From the NCBI GenBank assembly GCA_951213105.1, contig OX578136.1, positions 69,487,230 through 69,551,229 on the forward strand: DNA of 64,000 nucleotides. Direction: 5' to 3'. A program made the translations under genes and the position numbers. The notes below the pieces were generated by a model, which was not told the DNA's origin, made no database searches, and saw nothing but the letters and a program-made list of their open reading frames with translations. This document shows, piece by piece, positions 1-10,632 of the stretch; within the stretch, counting starts at the first letter, position 1, and every line of letters begins with the position of its first letter. The DNA is from Amaurobius ferox. Taxonomy: Eukaryota; Arthropoda; Arachnida; Araneae; Amaurobiidae.

Positions 1-32
1 AGGGAAAGTCATGTGCTGCTCACATCCAATTT

Positions 33-790
33 TTTGTCATAGTTTGCAAGGTCGGAAATGAAACTTAAAAGCATTACAGAGCAGTCACTCGTTGGGGAAC
101 GGCTACTCCGCAAACTTAAAAGCGTCATTATGGTTGTCATTTTCTGGTTGAAGGAGAAAGCCACGTATGCAGAATTCATCTGGGGAAGAAGAAACCGTAT
201 GCAAATTTTCGTAACACCGAATGCAAGGTCTTATCAGTTTACAACAGTTATTCGCAGCTCCACTTTTGAGATGATGGAAGTATTTATTTACAAATAGGGA
301 AAAAGCCGATATCCATTTCATCCACGGATCTTCTTTTTGTGGGGATATCTCAAGAGGCTCGCCTATGACACTCACCTTTAATGTGAAGAGGAACTCGTCA
401 CCAGATTTTCGGTCGCTGCTTCCCAAAGTGCGCGAGATGCTTGGTATGTTACAGAGAGTTCGTCAATCCCTCCATCGCCACTGTGAGCCCTGCATTCAGG
501 TTTGCGATCGCTCTTTTGAGCCATTACTGTAATTATTATTTTTCAAATTTTATTTTATAACTTCTTTATTTTATAACTTAACTTCTTCTTTATTTTATAA
601 CTTCTTTATTTTATAACTTAACATAAAGTCATTCTTGTGTTTTCGCCTCACCTAGTCGGTTTCACCATTAAGCGCCCATTGGCGCCTTTACATTTCATTT
701 CCGACCCGGTAAACTATGGCGCAAAATGCTTGATTTGGTGTGTACTACCCCTTCGTAAAATTGGGCCCATCTTGTTTTAATCACTTTTTA
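33..790. mobile_element. Non-autonomous TIR element, copy 1 (left end truncated)
   Basis: Homologous to the complete element at 47887-48458. Shared blocks include the right terminal repeat (GGGCCCATCTTGTTTTAATC), the subterminal CGACCCGGTAAA and an internal block ending GAGCCATTACTGTAATTATT. The left end keeps only the inner part of the inverted repeat (TAGTTTGC..GGTCGGAAATG, about 48-60). The outer part is missing and replaced by a dispersed hairpin motif at 4-32. It is longer than the other copy, partly because a TTCTTTATTTTATAAC unit is repeated at about 560-620. Open frames on either strand here show no recognisable domain. I treat it as a degenerate relic of a TA-target DNA transposon family. 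Confidence 0.7.
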
Positions 791-799
791 TAAAAAGTC

Positions 800-2140
800 T
801 GTGAACATGATTTTCATATTTGAATATCAGTTTTTTAATTAAAAATGACTTAAAATTGCTAACGAAAACAGAAATAAATTTTAATTATATGGTCTTCATA
901 TTTGTTTATTCTAAAAATTTTGCAATTTGTTAAAATAATGAAACTTTCAACATTTCGGGATGTGACGTTTTAATGATTTAACATATTTTCAGACAAGCAT
1001 TTTTTAAAGATGTATTAGCTTGTCTTAAAGCTTGTCTTGAGTTAAATTACTCCTTTAGATTTTTATAAACCAGAAACCAAACATATTTTTTGTCTCAGTT
1101 ATTCGAATAATTCATTCAGCTTCATATGTATAAAATTTCAAATTGAAATATTTAGTGCACTTTTAAGCAACATTAGTGTGTAATTTAAGAATCTCATCAT
1201 TAAGTATTTATTTTTTTTATCATTTTAGGTTTTTTATTTTGGAGGAGGGGGTGAATGAGATCATATACTAAGGGAATTTAAGACCGATGAAGAAAATGGA
1301 AATTGTACTTATTGAAATAGAATATGTCTGCATATTTTTGCTGTTGCAAAGCCGAAACTTGTTGAAAGGGATTTATTTTCCGTGAGAATTTATTCTTGAA
1401 TGTATTCACTATGCTGAATTGAATAATATATTACTGAATACTGGTACGGTTAAATAGCAAATGGAATATATTTCTGACTGGTTCGAAATCAGGCTTAATA
1501 ATATAATTCCTGTATTTGCATTATGCGTCTTCATCCATATATTAATAACAGGGGATCGGAACATCACGAAAAAATATTAACATCATGTAAAGTTAAAAAA
1601 AATTGAAATAATAGACGGTTTTCTTTCAGTTAGATGGCACGAATATACTCTAAATTTTAGAGTATATTCGTCTAAAACATGTATCGGAATTCTCAGCTGC
1701 TGTTTCTAATACGTCAGACGATGATAGCAGCCTTTGTTTTTATCAATCGCAGGACTTCGCGTTCTTCTAGCGTAAAACAGTTCTTGAACAATATTTTTCT
1801 TGCTATTCTCTATTTTTCTATTCTTATGAGAGTTCCACTGAGGAGTCTCAGAAAAAATACACATACACTAAAAAACTTCTAATAATTTACCAATTACGAC
1901 ATTAGTGAAGCGTATTTGAGAAGCTAGATCTATTGCAAATAAAAAGAGATTAGTAAAAGCCTTTCATTTTCAATTAGTATTAGTTGTCTGAAATAGGAAC
2001 TGCATCACTGAAATTAGTCAATGAACTATTTGAAACTTTTCAATAACACACCCATAAGAATGGCTAGAGAATTTTTGATCTAAAATAAAAATTCTTTCAC
2101 TCTGAGAAAACGTTGATTTCGATTGATTTTTGATTGATTA
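800..2140. other. AT-rich stretch without a gene
   Basis: No coding frame with family resemblance. It holds the perfect 15-bp-arm palindrome at 1640-1670 (listed separately) and otherwise unremarkable AT-rich DNA. Confidence 0.6.
1640..1670. repeat. Perfect 31-bp palindrome
   Basis: Arms CGAATATACTCTAAA and its exact reverse complement TTTAGAGTATATTCG, separated by one T. It could form a strong hairpin. Possibly the joined ends of an excised or degenerate element. No function can be assigned. Confidence 0.85.
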
Positions 2141-2145
2141 AAAAC

Positions 2146-2279
2146 AGGTCTACAGTTAACGTTCGTAAAGAACCTTGCTGCCCTAACCGGGAATCGAAAC
2201 CTGGATCTTCGAAATGGCCAGCCGACTCTCTACGTTGAGCTACTGGGACGAAATTGCAAGCTCCTATCGTCGAAGTGGA
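2146..2279 (-). repeat. tRNA-derived SINE, copy A
   Basis: Read on the minus strand, a tRNA-like head carries an A-box-like TAGCTCAACGTAGAG (2228-2242) and a strong B box GGTTTCGATTCCCGG (2188-2202), followed by an AAGGTTCTTTACGA tail. The tRNA fold is poor: the anticodon loop does not read cleanly, and the head is shared with a second copy at 2487-2632. That makes a SINE more likely than a tRNA gene. Pol III promoter boxes are inferred from the consensus. Confidence 0.65.
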
Positions 2280-2486
2280 TCCTCTTTCTAATGTCAGATG
2301 GCTGGGAACTGCCAAGCTGACTGACCACTATTTTTATATCAGGTTAGAATCCTGCCACTACTATTTTTTTCCAGATTAGTATCCTTCGTTCTCAATTTTT
2401 GAAATCAACGTCAAATATTCCAGAGTTCTCTGAATCCGCACTAGTCGTACTTTGGTCACATTCAGACCTCCGACATCTTTGCACAA

Positions 2487-2632
2487 ACCTACAGGGTTGA
2501 TTTGTTTGGTCGTCATTGTAAAGAACCTTGCAGGCCGAACCGGGAATCGAATCCTGGATTTCCGAACTGGCCAGTCAACGCACTACCGTTGAGTTATTGG
2601 GACGAAATTTCAAGCTCGTATTGTCGAAGTGG
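2487..2632 (-). repeat. tRNA-derived SINE, copy B
   Basis: Same family and strand as the copy ~340 bp away. It has the B box GGATTCGATTCCCGGTT (2538-2554), an A-box-like ATAACTCAACGGTAG (2583-2597), a shared AAGGTTCTTTAC tail and a shared CCACTTCGAC block at the high-coordinate edge. The two copies differ at many positions, so they look like independent old insertions, not a recent duplication. Confidence 0.65.
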
Positions 2633-3578
2633 TTGGTCTCTGCACGTTTGACGTAATAAAAACATAAGATAATAGTTTTGATATGTTTTGGGGGGAATAT
2701 TACTGCTATCTAAATGAAAATAGAATATGCTATTTTAATTTTTCGGTAAATTACATGATTTCAAATTTGATGAGCGTATATTTCATCACCCTAGTGACTT
2801 TTCTTGCCAAACCTCGTTGGAGAAAACTACAATGTATAAAGCACTGAAGTGTAGACCTGAAGGGAGTGTTTTTACCTTTAGGTTTCTCACCAAATCCTAT
2901 AAAGCTTAAAACAGATAGTTGATTAAAACCTGAATAATTTTCTTTCATATTGCGAAGGGAAAACATTTTACTGTTGAAAACGTTGCTAAGCGAATGGAGA
3001 TACATCTAGCGGATACAGATTTCAGTGTAATTTCGTTACAATTAATCTCTTTAAGATAACACAATTTAAAAAATATTTTGTACATTTTTACTTTAGGTTT
3101 AATTGTTTATTTGGATAATTATTTGCATTTAAGTTGACTTTTGTAGATGCTCCTTCATTTAAATATAAGTGTTTTGTAAAGCCAGATTTTGAACTTCCCA
3201 TATATGTAAATTCGGATAAAAAAAATTGTCGTCTGCAAAAGGTCGTATTGTTGGCAAAGTTATTAAAATCGATTGAATGCAATGGTGTCGCCAGTTCGAT
3301 GCCATAAGTGACATTATAGATAAAACTTACTTGCATTGGCCTGATAGTCGTTCTACCAGGCATATATTCCCTAGGCAAGTAAGTGGACTTAAAATTATGC
3401 AAATCAGTATTAGATCGAAAGAAGTGAAAGGATACGTAAAAACCTTCAAGCAACAAAGTATCCTTTAGAGAATCCCCTCTGGATTGCTATCTCAATTAAC
3501 TAGTACTGTCCATGGGACTATCAGAGATTGGTTGTCACACCCAGATAGCTGAAACTACCCCTGCGTACGGACTAGAAA
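2633..3578. other. Stretch without an assignable gene
   Basis: Contains a 122-codon minus-strand open frame (3088-3456) with no recognisable motif and no support from context. Nothing else stands out. Confidence 0.5.
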
Positions 3579-3817
3579 TGCACTCTTTTGAAAAAAAAAA
3601 CACCTCTAAAAACAATCCTATCATTTCGAAATTCCGCATGAAAATCCCTTTATACCAAGCATGCAAATGATTAAATTTGCAGGGCAAAGGAGTGTTAAAT
3701 TCGGTTATAGCGCGCGTTTCTACAGCGCAACTAGCATCCTATAAAACTGGTTAAAAATTTGGACGGTTTATCTTTGCTCGTTATCGGCGTTGCAGTTCCG
3801 TGGAGACACAACCAATG

Positions 3818-4877
3818 ATGCCGTTATGATGTTGTTGAAGACATTATAAGCAATTAGACGAGTTCGAATGTGGTCGTATAGTCGGAATGCGTGAAGCTGG
3901 CTGATCATACCGGGCAATAGACCTCCATCTGCACGGAGCGGACACTGATGTGCAAATGTGCTGGCAGCAATGGTTGCTGAAAGGAACTCATCGGCGGAAT
4001 GAAGGTTCTAGAAGTCCAAGGTCCACGAATGCGAGGTAAGATCAGATGATTGTGCGACAGGCCCGAACTGGCCCAACGGCATCATTGTCCGCCATTCAGC
4101 GTGCCACAGCCTCTTCTATACCACTAGTGCTACCTTTCACCATCTCACGGTGCTTGGCTCCGGTGGGCTTATATTCACGGTGGCAATTTAAAACGTCTGA
4201 TCATAACCCCACAACATCGACAGAGTTGTTTGGAGTGGTGTCGTAGCCGACCATCATGGTTGCCAGCAGACTGGCATCGCATAGTGTTCAGCGATGGTTC
4301 GTGCTTCAGTCTCTCAGCAGATGGCCATCGGGTACGTGTGCTGAGGCGCCAGGGCCAGAGGTCCCAATCAGCCTTTGTTTTACACGGGAAAACAGCCATT
4401 TCCATTGGTATGATGGTGTGGGGTTCTATCTCTTAGGAGAGCAGGTTGCCCCTGCGTACGTAAGAGATAGAGTCCCACACCATCATACGCGTCATCCTGC
4501 GTACAACTTTAACAGATCAACAATATGTTGATGAAATCCTGCGGCCGTTTTCATTACCCTTCATGGCACGTCCTTCTAGGCCCATTTTCCAACAAGATAA
4601 TGCTACGCCACATACGGTTCGCATATCTGTGGACTGTCTCTGTGTTGTTGATACTATTCCTTGGCCAGCAAGGTCAACAGACCTTTCGCCAATCGAGCAT
4701 GTATGCGACATGCTATGCCGCCAGATTCAGGCACCCTGAAATATAGCAGATATGGAGCAACAATTGAAGAATGCTTGTCAGAATGTTTCGCAGGATGATA
4801 TTAGGAAACTTCATCACTCCTTATCTAGACATATTCAAGCAAGTATTTCCGTTAAGAGGGCTTTCACCAATTACTGA
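3818..4877 (+). pseudogene. Tc1-like transposase (DDE), broken
   Basis: A DDE transposase that would cut and paste the surrounding element. The N-terminal part (frame from 3818) shows a helix-turn-helix region with DEFECGRIVGMREAG and WQQWLLKGTHRR. It is interrupted by stops at about 3827, 3836, 3902 and 4035. A frame change between about 4160 and 4230 leads to the catalytic core: DWHRIVFSDG (first Asp; the usual SDES Glu is Gly here), FQQDNATPHT (second Asp, codon 4596) and DLSPIEHVCDM (catalytic Glu, codon 4695). 32 residues separate the second Asp from the Glu, slightly short of the Tc1 norm of 34. A foreign 28-bp inverted duplication and a TAG interrupt the core at 4434-4488. The frame otherwise runs to TGA at 4875. 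Confidence 0.85.
4408..4488. repeat. Inverted duplication inside the transposase
   Basis: The arms 4408-4435 and 4461-4488 are reverse complements at 26 of 28 positions, with a 25-base loop. The left arm is genuine transposase sequence (MVWGSIS). The right arm is an inverted copy of it, so this looks like a templated local inversion event in this copy. Confidence 0.85.
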
Positions 4878-5031
4878 TTTGAAAATTCAATGTGCAATTG
4901 CTAACCATTGATGGGTCCTGGGGCCACGATTTTTAATCATTTCATTACCTGTGTATGAGCTGTAGGCATATTTAATTTCAATAAAACAGTCACTTTCTTC
5001 ATAGTGCTTTTTTTTTTTGCAAAAGAGTGTA

Positions 5032-6488
5032 TACCCAACCGTCGCAGTTGCATATATCTTCTTGAATCTTAGTTAATTTTATTCCTCCACTATACAGGAA
5101 ATTATGCATAGATGTAAATGCAGCCTTACAATGGTGATGGTATCGATATTATGGTTCCATATTATACCGATATTATAGATCGATATTATAAATCGGTATT
5201 TTATATCAATAATATAATATCGATATTGAATATCAATCGATTATAGAGTATTGGTATTATAGTGTACGGTACTGTGAGGTGAGGCTTGTACTTTGAATAC
5301 ATGGGAAAGTGCTATCTGAAGTGCTACAATAATAGAATCAGCTTTTACCGATCTGTTAAGTTTTCGTTAGAAATTATTAGTAATAAATAACTGTTCACTG
5401 GAGATACAGTATCTTGCAATCTTGTAAGTATTCCTAAACTAGAATGTCTGAGAGATTACATAATTCATTTTACCACGAAGCTAGCTGTTAAGAGAAGATC
5501 CAACTTGCGATGTACAAGACTACAAAATCAGGCTCGTAGCCTGGAAACCTGTCTTTTGGAGGCGTTCTAATGAATGAATTCGCAGTAACGGTGAACAAAA
5601 GCAGAGTATTAATAAATATCGTGGATTCAGTGCTTATTTGTTCTAGCATTAGTGAAATAAATTCCCAAATAGTTCGTTTCACAGTTTGGAAGAAGAATTA
5701 GAATTATTTTATTGGCGGGCTGCTTTAGAATTATTTTTTGGCGGGAAATGATTATATATTCTATTTCAATTTTATGAAAAATTTATCTTTATTGTAAATT
5801 TCTTCTATTTCACCAAAAGTACACGATCAATTGTGAATAAACAGTCTATTTATAGAGGTAAATGTATTATTTTGTTCATATTTTCTAAAACGATTTTCTG
5901 TCAATTTTGTTATTTTGATAATATATTTAGAACATTTTGAAAGCATTCTATTTTTTAAATGTTCAATATAGGGTCCATGTTGTCTATTATGGTTAAATAT
6001 GTGCATTTCAACTATGATAAAATGTTTATTTAAAAGTAATTTGTGTAATATTTTCTCATATATAGGAGCGATTTATTTAGTATCTCGTCAGTAAATGTAG
6101 AATTAATAGCATATGACTACGAAAACAGTAATTTATGCAATCTGCGTTTGACACTTTTGGGGAAGAAACGGGATGGGCACCGCAAAAAGTTGTCAAATAC
6201 TTCTGACTCTCAACATGTTTGGGAACTTACATTCTTTGTATTGAAGCCAAATATATTTTTCTGTGAAATATTTATGCTTATTTTACTTTCGAATTTTATG
6301 ATATTTGTAGAAAAATCCAATGATTACACAGGTGGCAATGGCATACGATTATATGCGTACATTAAACGGAATATATTTTGAACATTAATATTTTTTGCAC
6401 AGATTTAAATTTTAAGATAAATATTATTCGTGTATCTTAATTCTCTCTCTCTCTCCCTCTGTATATATATATATTATATATATATATA
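5032..6488. other. AT-rich stretch with low-complexity patches
   Basis: No gene recognised. 5140-5262 is a dense run of TATCGATATT-like degenerate inverted motifs. 5470-5700 is somewhat less AT-rich but shows no domain in any frame. 6440-6488 is a CT then TA microsatellite that forms the target of the transposon starting at 6489. Confidence 0.5.
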
Positions 6489-6815
6489 CAGGATGGTTAT
6501 AAAAAAACCCTTCCAGATATATGAAAACCTAGCGATCTATCCGCTCAACCAATCGAAAGGAAATATCAGATATTGTTATTTGAAGGTATGCGCTCGAGAT
6601 TGTGATGATTTCAAACAATAGAACTCTCACAGTTACGGTTACAGTGAACATTTTTTTGAAATTTTTGAATGGTAACACCCACTTTTTTCTTGTTCAAATT
6701 GAACAGTTCATTGAAAAACCATAAATGGCGTTGTAACGATACACGTATGACGAAAATTGGCTAAATAAAACACTTGCAAAGAAGAGCATTGTATAGGACC
6801 AATGACAACACAGAG
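6489..6815. repeat. Left long terminal inverted repeat
   Basis: Aligns by eye with the reverse complement of about 8075-8406 over nearly its whole length, with scattered substitutions and small gaps. The open frame at 6430-6621 is a shadow of this arm: its mirror appears in the other arm with an almost identical peptide (YPLNQSKGN). Confidence 0.9.
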
Positions 6816-6971
6816 AGGAGGTGCATTGACGCACTTTGCATAATTTACAGGGATAGACAGTAGAAGCACCAATCACAGAACACCATGTGCAAAGCATTGC
6901 TTGTGGAAAACCTTTAATAAGTAGTGTGTGAAGATTGTTTTTTCAATCAGGTGTTCGAACGTGCCAACGAG

Positions 6972-8054
6972 ATGACACTTACGGGGAAACAACGAGGTGA
7001 ATTGATAAAGCTGTTTTAACTGAACGGGGAAAATTCTGCCGAAGCAGTGCGAGTTTATCGGCGAAATCATAAGCAAAGACGAGGTCCATGTTCCGTACGA
7101 ACTGTACGTTATTTGGTAAAAAAATTTGAAGAAACTGGATGCACATGTGATAGACCGCGATCCGGACGACCATCTGTTCCTGTTGAAGTTGTTGCGGAAG
7201 TGCATAATACGATTACTTCAGGTCCATTGTGTACTGCAAAAAGTGTTGCCCGCAATTTGGATGTACCGAAAACTACAGTCCTCCAGCTTCTGCCCTCTGT
7301 TCTGCGGATGTTTCCTTATCGATTCCAGCGTGTCCAGATGTTGCAACCTGGAGACGCGCAACAGCTTATCGATTTTGCGAAATTTTTCCTCATCAGATGT
7401 GATGAAGATAGGAGGTGGTCGCTGTCGATATTATGGACGGATGAGGCACATTTCTCCTTAACTGGGAACGTAAACTCCAAGAACAGCGTTCACTGGGCTG
7501 ACGAAAATCCTCCCGATGTGGCACCAGTGCCTTTACACGAAGTTAAAGTGACTGTGTGGTGCGGCATCGCAAGCACATTCGTTCTCGGTCCGTACTTCTT
7601 CGAAGAGATCACATCCAATGGTATGCAAATGTGCTCCATAACAGGTCCTCGGTATAAAACAATGTTTCAGGATTACGTAATTCCAGAATTGCAGCTGCGA
7701 AATGTCGTTAATGACATTGTATGGATGCAAGATGGTGCTCCTCCACAGGTCGCTGCTACATGTGTTTGACAAGTGCTGCAACATAACTTTAGTGATAGAG
7801 CCATCTCCTGTAACTTTGCAGTTCCTTAGCCAACGCGATCCCCCGACTTCACTCCGATGGATTTCTGGTTTTGGAGTTATCTAAAATCTAAGGTGTACAC
7901 ATCAAATCCACGAGATTTGTCAGAATTGAAAGATGCCATAAAACGTGAAGTTATACAGATTCCCCCTGCGATTTTACGTTCGTCATTGTTGTCAACAATC
8001 TCCCGCATGCAATGCGTTATCGTCTGCGAAGGTGGACACGCTGAAAACTTGTAA
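6972..8054 (+). pseudogene. Tc1/mariner-type DDD transposase, three in-frame stops
   Basis: A single 360-codon frame from ATG at 6972 to TAA at 8052. It has no frameshift, only three stops (TAA 7017, TGA 7767, TAG 7830), each one substitution from a sense codon. The N-terminal ~70 residues are helix-turn-helix-like and end in a GRPR-like CDRPRSGRP. The DDE core shows WTDEAHF (Asp 157), WMQDGAPP (Asp 254) and SPDFTPMDFWFW (third acid is Asp, 297). 42 residues separate the second and third acids. A third Asp with this wide spacing separates it from Tc1 (DD34E) and classic mariner (DD34D) and recalls DD41D-type lineages. It ends ...GGHAENL, like other IS630-type transposases. As it stands it cannot make full-length protein. 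Confidence 0.9.
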
Positions 8055-8074
8055 TTCCAATAAAAGTTTTTCCC

Positions 8075-8406
8075 TCTCCTCTCTTGTGTTGTCATTGGTT
8101 CTTTACAATGCTCTTCTTTGCAAATGTTTTACACTGCCAATTTTCGTCATATGTGTATCGTTCCAACACAATTTATGGTTTTTCAATGCGCTGATCAATT
8201 TGCGTAGGAAAAAAGTGGGTGTTGCCATTCGAAAATTTCGAAATTTTTTCGCTGTAACCGTGACCGTGAGAGCTCTATTGTTTGAAATCATTACAATCTG
8301 GGGCGCATACCTTCAAATAAGAACATATGAAATTTCCTTTCGATTGGTTGAGCGGATAGGCCGCTAGGGGCTCATATATCGGGGAAGTTTTTTTATGACC
8401 ACCCAA
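8075..8406. repeat. Right long terminal inverted repeat
   Basis: Mirror of 6489-6815. The outer boundary is set by the TA microsatellite that resumes at 8407. The inner boundary is approximate, just after the transposase stop and an AATAAA-like signal (CCAATAAAAG, ~8057). Confidence 0.9.
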
Positions 8407-8408
8407 TA

Positions 8409-9456
8409 TATATATATATATATATATATAATACATGAAATGATTTAAAAGAGCAAAGTTCACTACGAAATATCAAAAGATCATTATATATACAACGGTA
8501 AAGCGCAATGCTGCTTTTTACATGTGTGAACGTAAAAAAATCTCCAAAAAGGACAAATATTTATATACCCATAAAGATGTTAAAAGAGTATTTATAAAGT
8601 GACGGCCGGGGGGAGTGGCGACCCCCAACTCTCCGGCTAAAGCTTTTATTGCCATGGCAAAACGCTCCCGGTAGCCGAAACCTTCAAACCACTTCCAACA
8701 AGACGCTCACCATTATCTCAAAAAGCGTAAACACACTAAAAATCAAGTCAGTAAAATAAAAAACTTTAAATCACTTTAAACAATACTTTTGACTACCTAA
8801 AGATCTTAAAAGGGATGGGGGGGGATAAAAATCCACTTCAGCATATTTAAACTGTTGTATGGTATCATTAACTAAGTGGTTATATTATGTATTTTCAAAA
8901 TAATATTAAAACACTATAAAAGAAATGGACAAATCCAAGATTATTCCCAAACATGACTGTAATAGCCATGGAAACCATATTGACTCGAACCATAAAACTA
9001 CTAGTGTATGAAATTATTAACAATGTGGTTATTTTTATATACTACAAATAAAAACCAAATAAAATTTGCGGCCATAAAATAACTAATGTATGAAATCATT
9101 CACAAGGTGGTTATTTTGTATAATTCAATGAAAAACCAAATAGCAATTTAGCCATTTTAAAAAGTGAATAAAAACAAACTTTTAAAATTCACCATATTTT
9201 TTACATTAAAAAACGTTCTCCATTCTCATAAAACTTTTACAACAAAGCCCTTACAGGCAATTTACATGAAGAATATGACCTGAAAGTGTTCATTACATTT
9301 CGTAGATATTTGGATCTCGTGGAATTGATGCTAAAATTAACGATCGTGATGCGGCTGTAAAATTCGAATAACTTCATAACTGCATATATGAGCCCATATG
9401 GTTGATTTTCGTCATGATGGGCTTCAAAACTTTAAGCACTTCATCATTTGCGATTT
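8409..9456. other. Gene-free stretch with a GC-rich islet and imperfect ~85-bp repeats
   Basis: 8600-8690 is unusually GC-rich (GACGGCCGGGGGGAGTGG) but has no recognised domain. About 8866-9165 holds three diverged direct copies of a unit containing TATGAAATCATT..GTGGTTATTT and AAAACCAAATA. Likely an old repeat relic. Confidence 0.5.
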
Positions 9457-9717
9457 TTAGTATGTGCCGCATCCCACAGTAACTGGTCTAAATTTAATAA
9501 GCTTTTTGTGCATCTTAGGAATAATAACAATATACGGGTATTTAAAATTCCCTATTTCCATATTGATGCTTTTATACAATGCACGGATTTTATTTTTGAT
9601 AACCTTTCTTGGTGATTGCAACCTGCAATATTTAGTGTTATTATTATAATATTGAGTTAATATTTGTTGATATAAAATTCTGCAAGTAAATACAAAGTTG
9701 GAGTTAACCCTATCCAT
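9457..9717 (-). pseudogene. Possible reverse transcriptase fragment
   Basis: An 86-codon minus-strand frame whose end reads YPYIVIIPKMHKK followed by FRPVTVGCGT. The PKxHK..RP pattern resembles the finger region (RT0/RT1) of Penelope-like and related reverse transcriptases. The YxDD core is not present, so this would be a small scrap. The upstream part of the frame shows no known domain. The call is tentative: the motif is short and could be chance. Confidence 0.33.
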
Positions 9718-9894
9718 GAGATAATAAACTACTTACAGTCTTCAATATTACTATGTTTTAACTTGTAATTATATGAATTAGTGCAAAAATAACGTGGACT
9801 GTAGTTGGACTCAAAACTGTTAATGATGGCACCTTGCTATTCTGCGAAAACTTCAACAGGTAAACTGTATTTAATTGCCAACTTGTAATTAAAC

Positions 9895-10632
9895 GTTGAA
9901 TTTGTTGGTGATGGTGATTCAAGGACATTTGAAACCTTGCAGAAGTTGAAAGTGTATGGCCCTGATGTTTCTTTTGTCAAGGAAGAATGTGCGAATTATG
10001 TTGGGAAACGCATGGGAACCGCTTTGCGTAACCTTTTTGTCACAGAAAAGAAACGGGGAGTGGCTCTTGGTGGTTAGGAAAACGGAAATCTCCAAGACAC
10101 AGCAATTAAAAAAATAGCTCGTTACTATCAAAATGCCATCATAAGAAATAAGACAAATGTACCAGCCATGAAAAAGGATATTTATGTTATTTTGCATCAT
10201 TGCAGCTCCACCGACAGATATCCAAAAGACAAGGCATGCCCACATCATTAAGGAATCCTGGTGTTTCTACAATCGAGCGTTAGCACAGGGACTACCGGCA
10301 TACAGATTCCTTTGACATCTGACGTAGTATGCAAAATGATGCTAATTTTTCAAAGACTTGCTCCAGACTCATTATTAGAAAGGGGCAGTAAGAGTGAAAC
10401 TCAAAACAGAAATGAGTCTTTTCATAGTCTGGTTTCGAAAACATGCCCCAAATCAATAAATGGTTCAAGACATAGAGTTGAAATTGTAGTTGCCAGAGGT
10501 ATCATGGATTTCAACAAGGGTCTTTCCTTTTCTGCAGCTCAAATAATGAAGGATGCTCCCATGTCACCTGGAAGGTCACATCTTCTTACTAAACGAAAAG
10601 ATATAAGACTCTACAAAGAAAGCTTTGAATAA
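9895..10632 (+). pseudogene. Mutator-like (MULE) transposase, C-terminal part
   Basis: Matches my recollection of the Mutator-like transposase domain common in arthropod genomes. Motifs in order are FVGDGDSRTF, YGPDVSFVKEECANYVGKRMGT, a tract ending RYYQNAIIRN, a CP..ESWCFYNRAL block, KSETQNRNESFHSLV and the run to the stop at 10630. The main frame has stops at 10075 and 10249. The ESWCFYNRAL block reads in a different frame (from 10253), so at least two compensating frameshifts exist. The N-terminal half is missing. No terminal inverted repeats were found around it. Dead relic. Confidence 0.75.

Larger units (their letters stand above)
3580..5031 (+). mobile_element. Tc1-like DNA transposon, degenerate
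   Basis: Bounded by short inverted repeats: CACTCTTTTGAAAAAAAAAA on the left, and on the right AAAAGAGTG, which reads as CACTCTTTTGCAAAAAAAAA on the opposite strand. The right end is followed by TATA, consistent with the TA target of this superfamily. The left TA appears mutated. The ~1.45-kb length is about normal for a Tc1 element with one transposase gene. The transposase inside is broken, so the copy is dead. Confidence 0.85.
6489..8406 (+). mobile_element. Tc1/mariner-superfamily transposon with ~330-bp terminal inverted repeats
   Basis: The 1918-bp element lies inside a TA microsatellite and is flanked by TA on both sides (6487-6488 and 8407-8408). Its ends are inverted copies: CAGGATGGTTATAAAAAA on the left, and TGGGTGGTCATAAAAAA on the opposite strand at the right. 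The match continues inward for about 330 bp (left arm to ~6815, right arm from ~8075). Shared blocks include CCGCTCAACCAATCGAAAGG, TTTGAAGGTATGCGC and GACGAAAATTGGC. One transposase reading frame lies between the arms. Long arms are unusual for mariner elements, which mostly have ~30-bp repeats, but occur in some Tc1/IS630 lineages. Confidence 0.93.

Noticed and set aside
103..426. 107-codon minus-strand frame in the first element
   Set aside because: The homologous region of the complete copy at 47.9-48.4 kb carries a stop and frame changes, so coding conservation is not supported.
2188..2249. A functional tRNA gene
   Set aside because: The anticodon arm does not fold into a normal loop, arms are mismatched, and a second diverged copy with the same tail exists. 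This indicates a SINE.
3088..3456. 122-codon minus-strand open frame
   Set aside because: No motif, no repeat support and no codon or composition signal I could judge. Frames of this size arise occasionally by chance over 64 kb.
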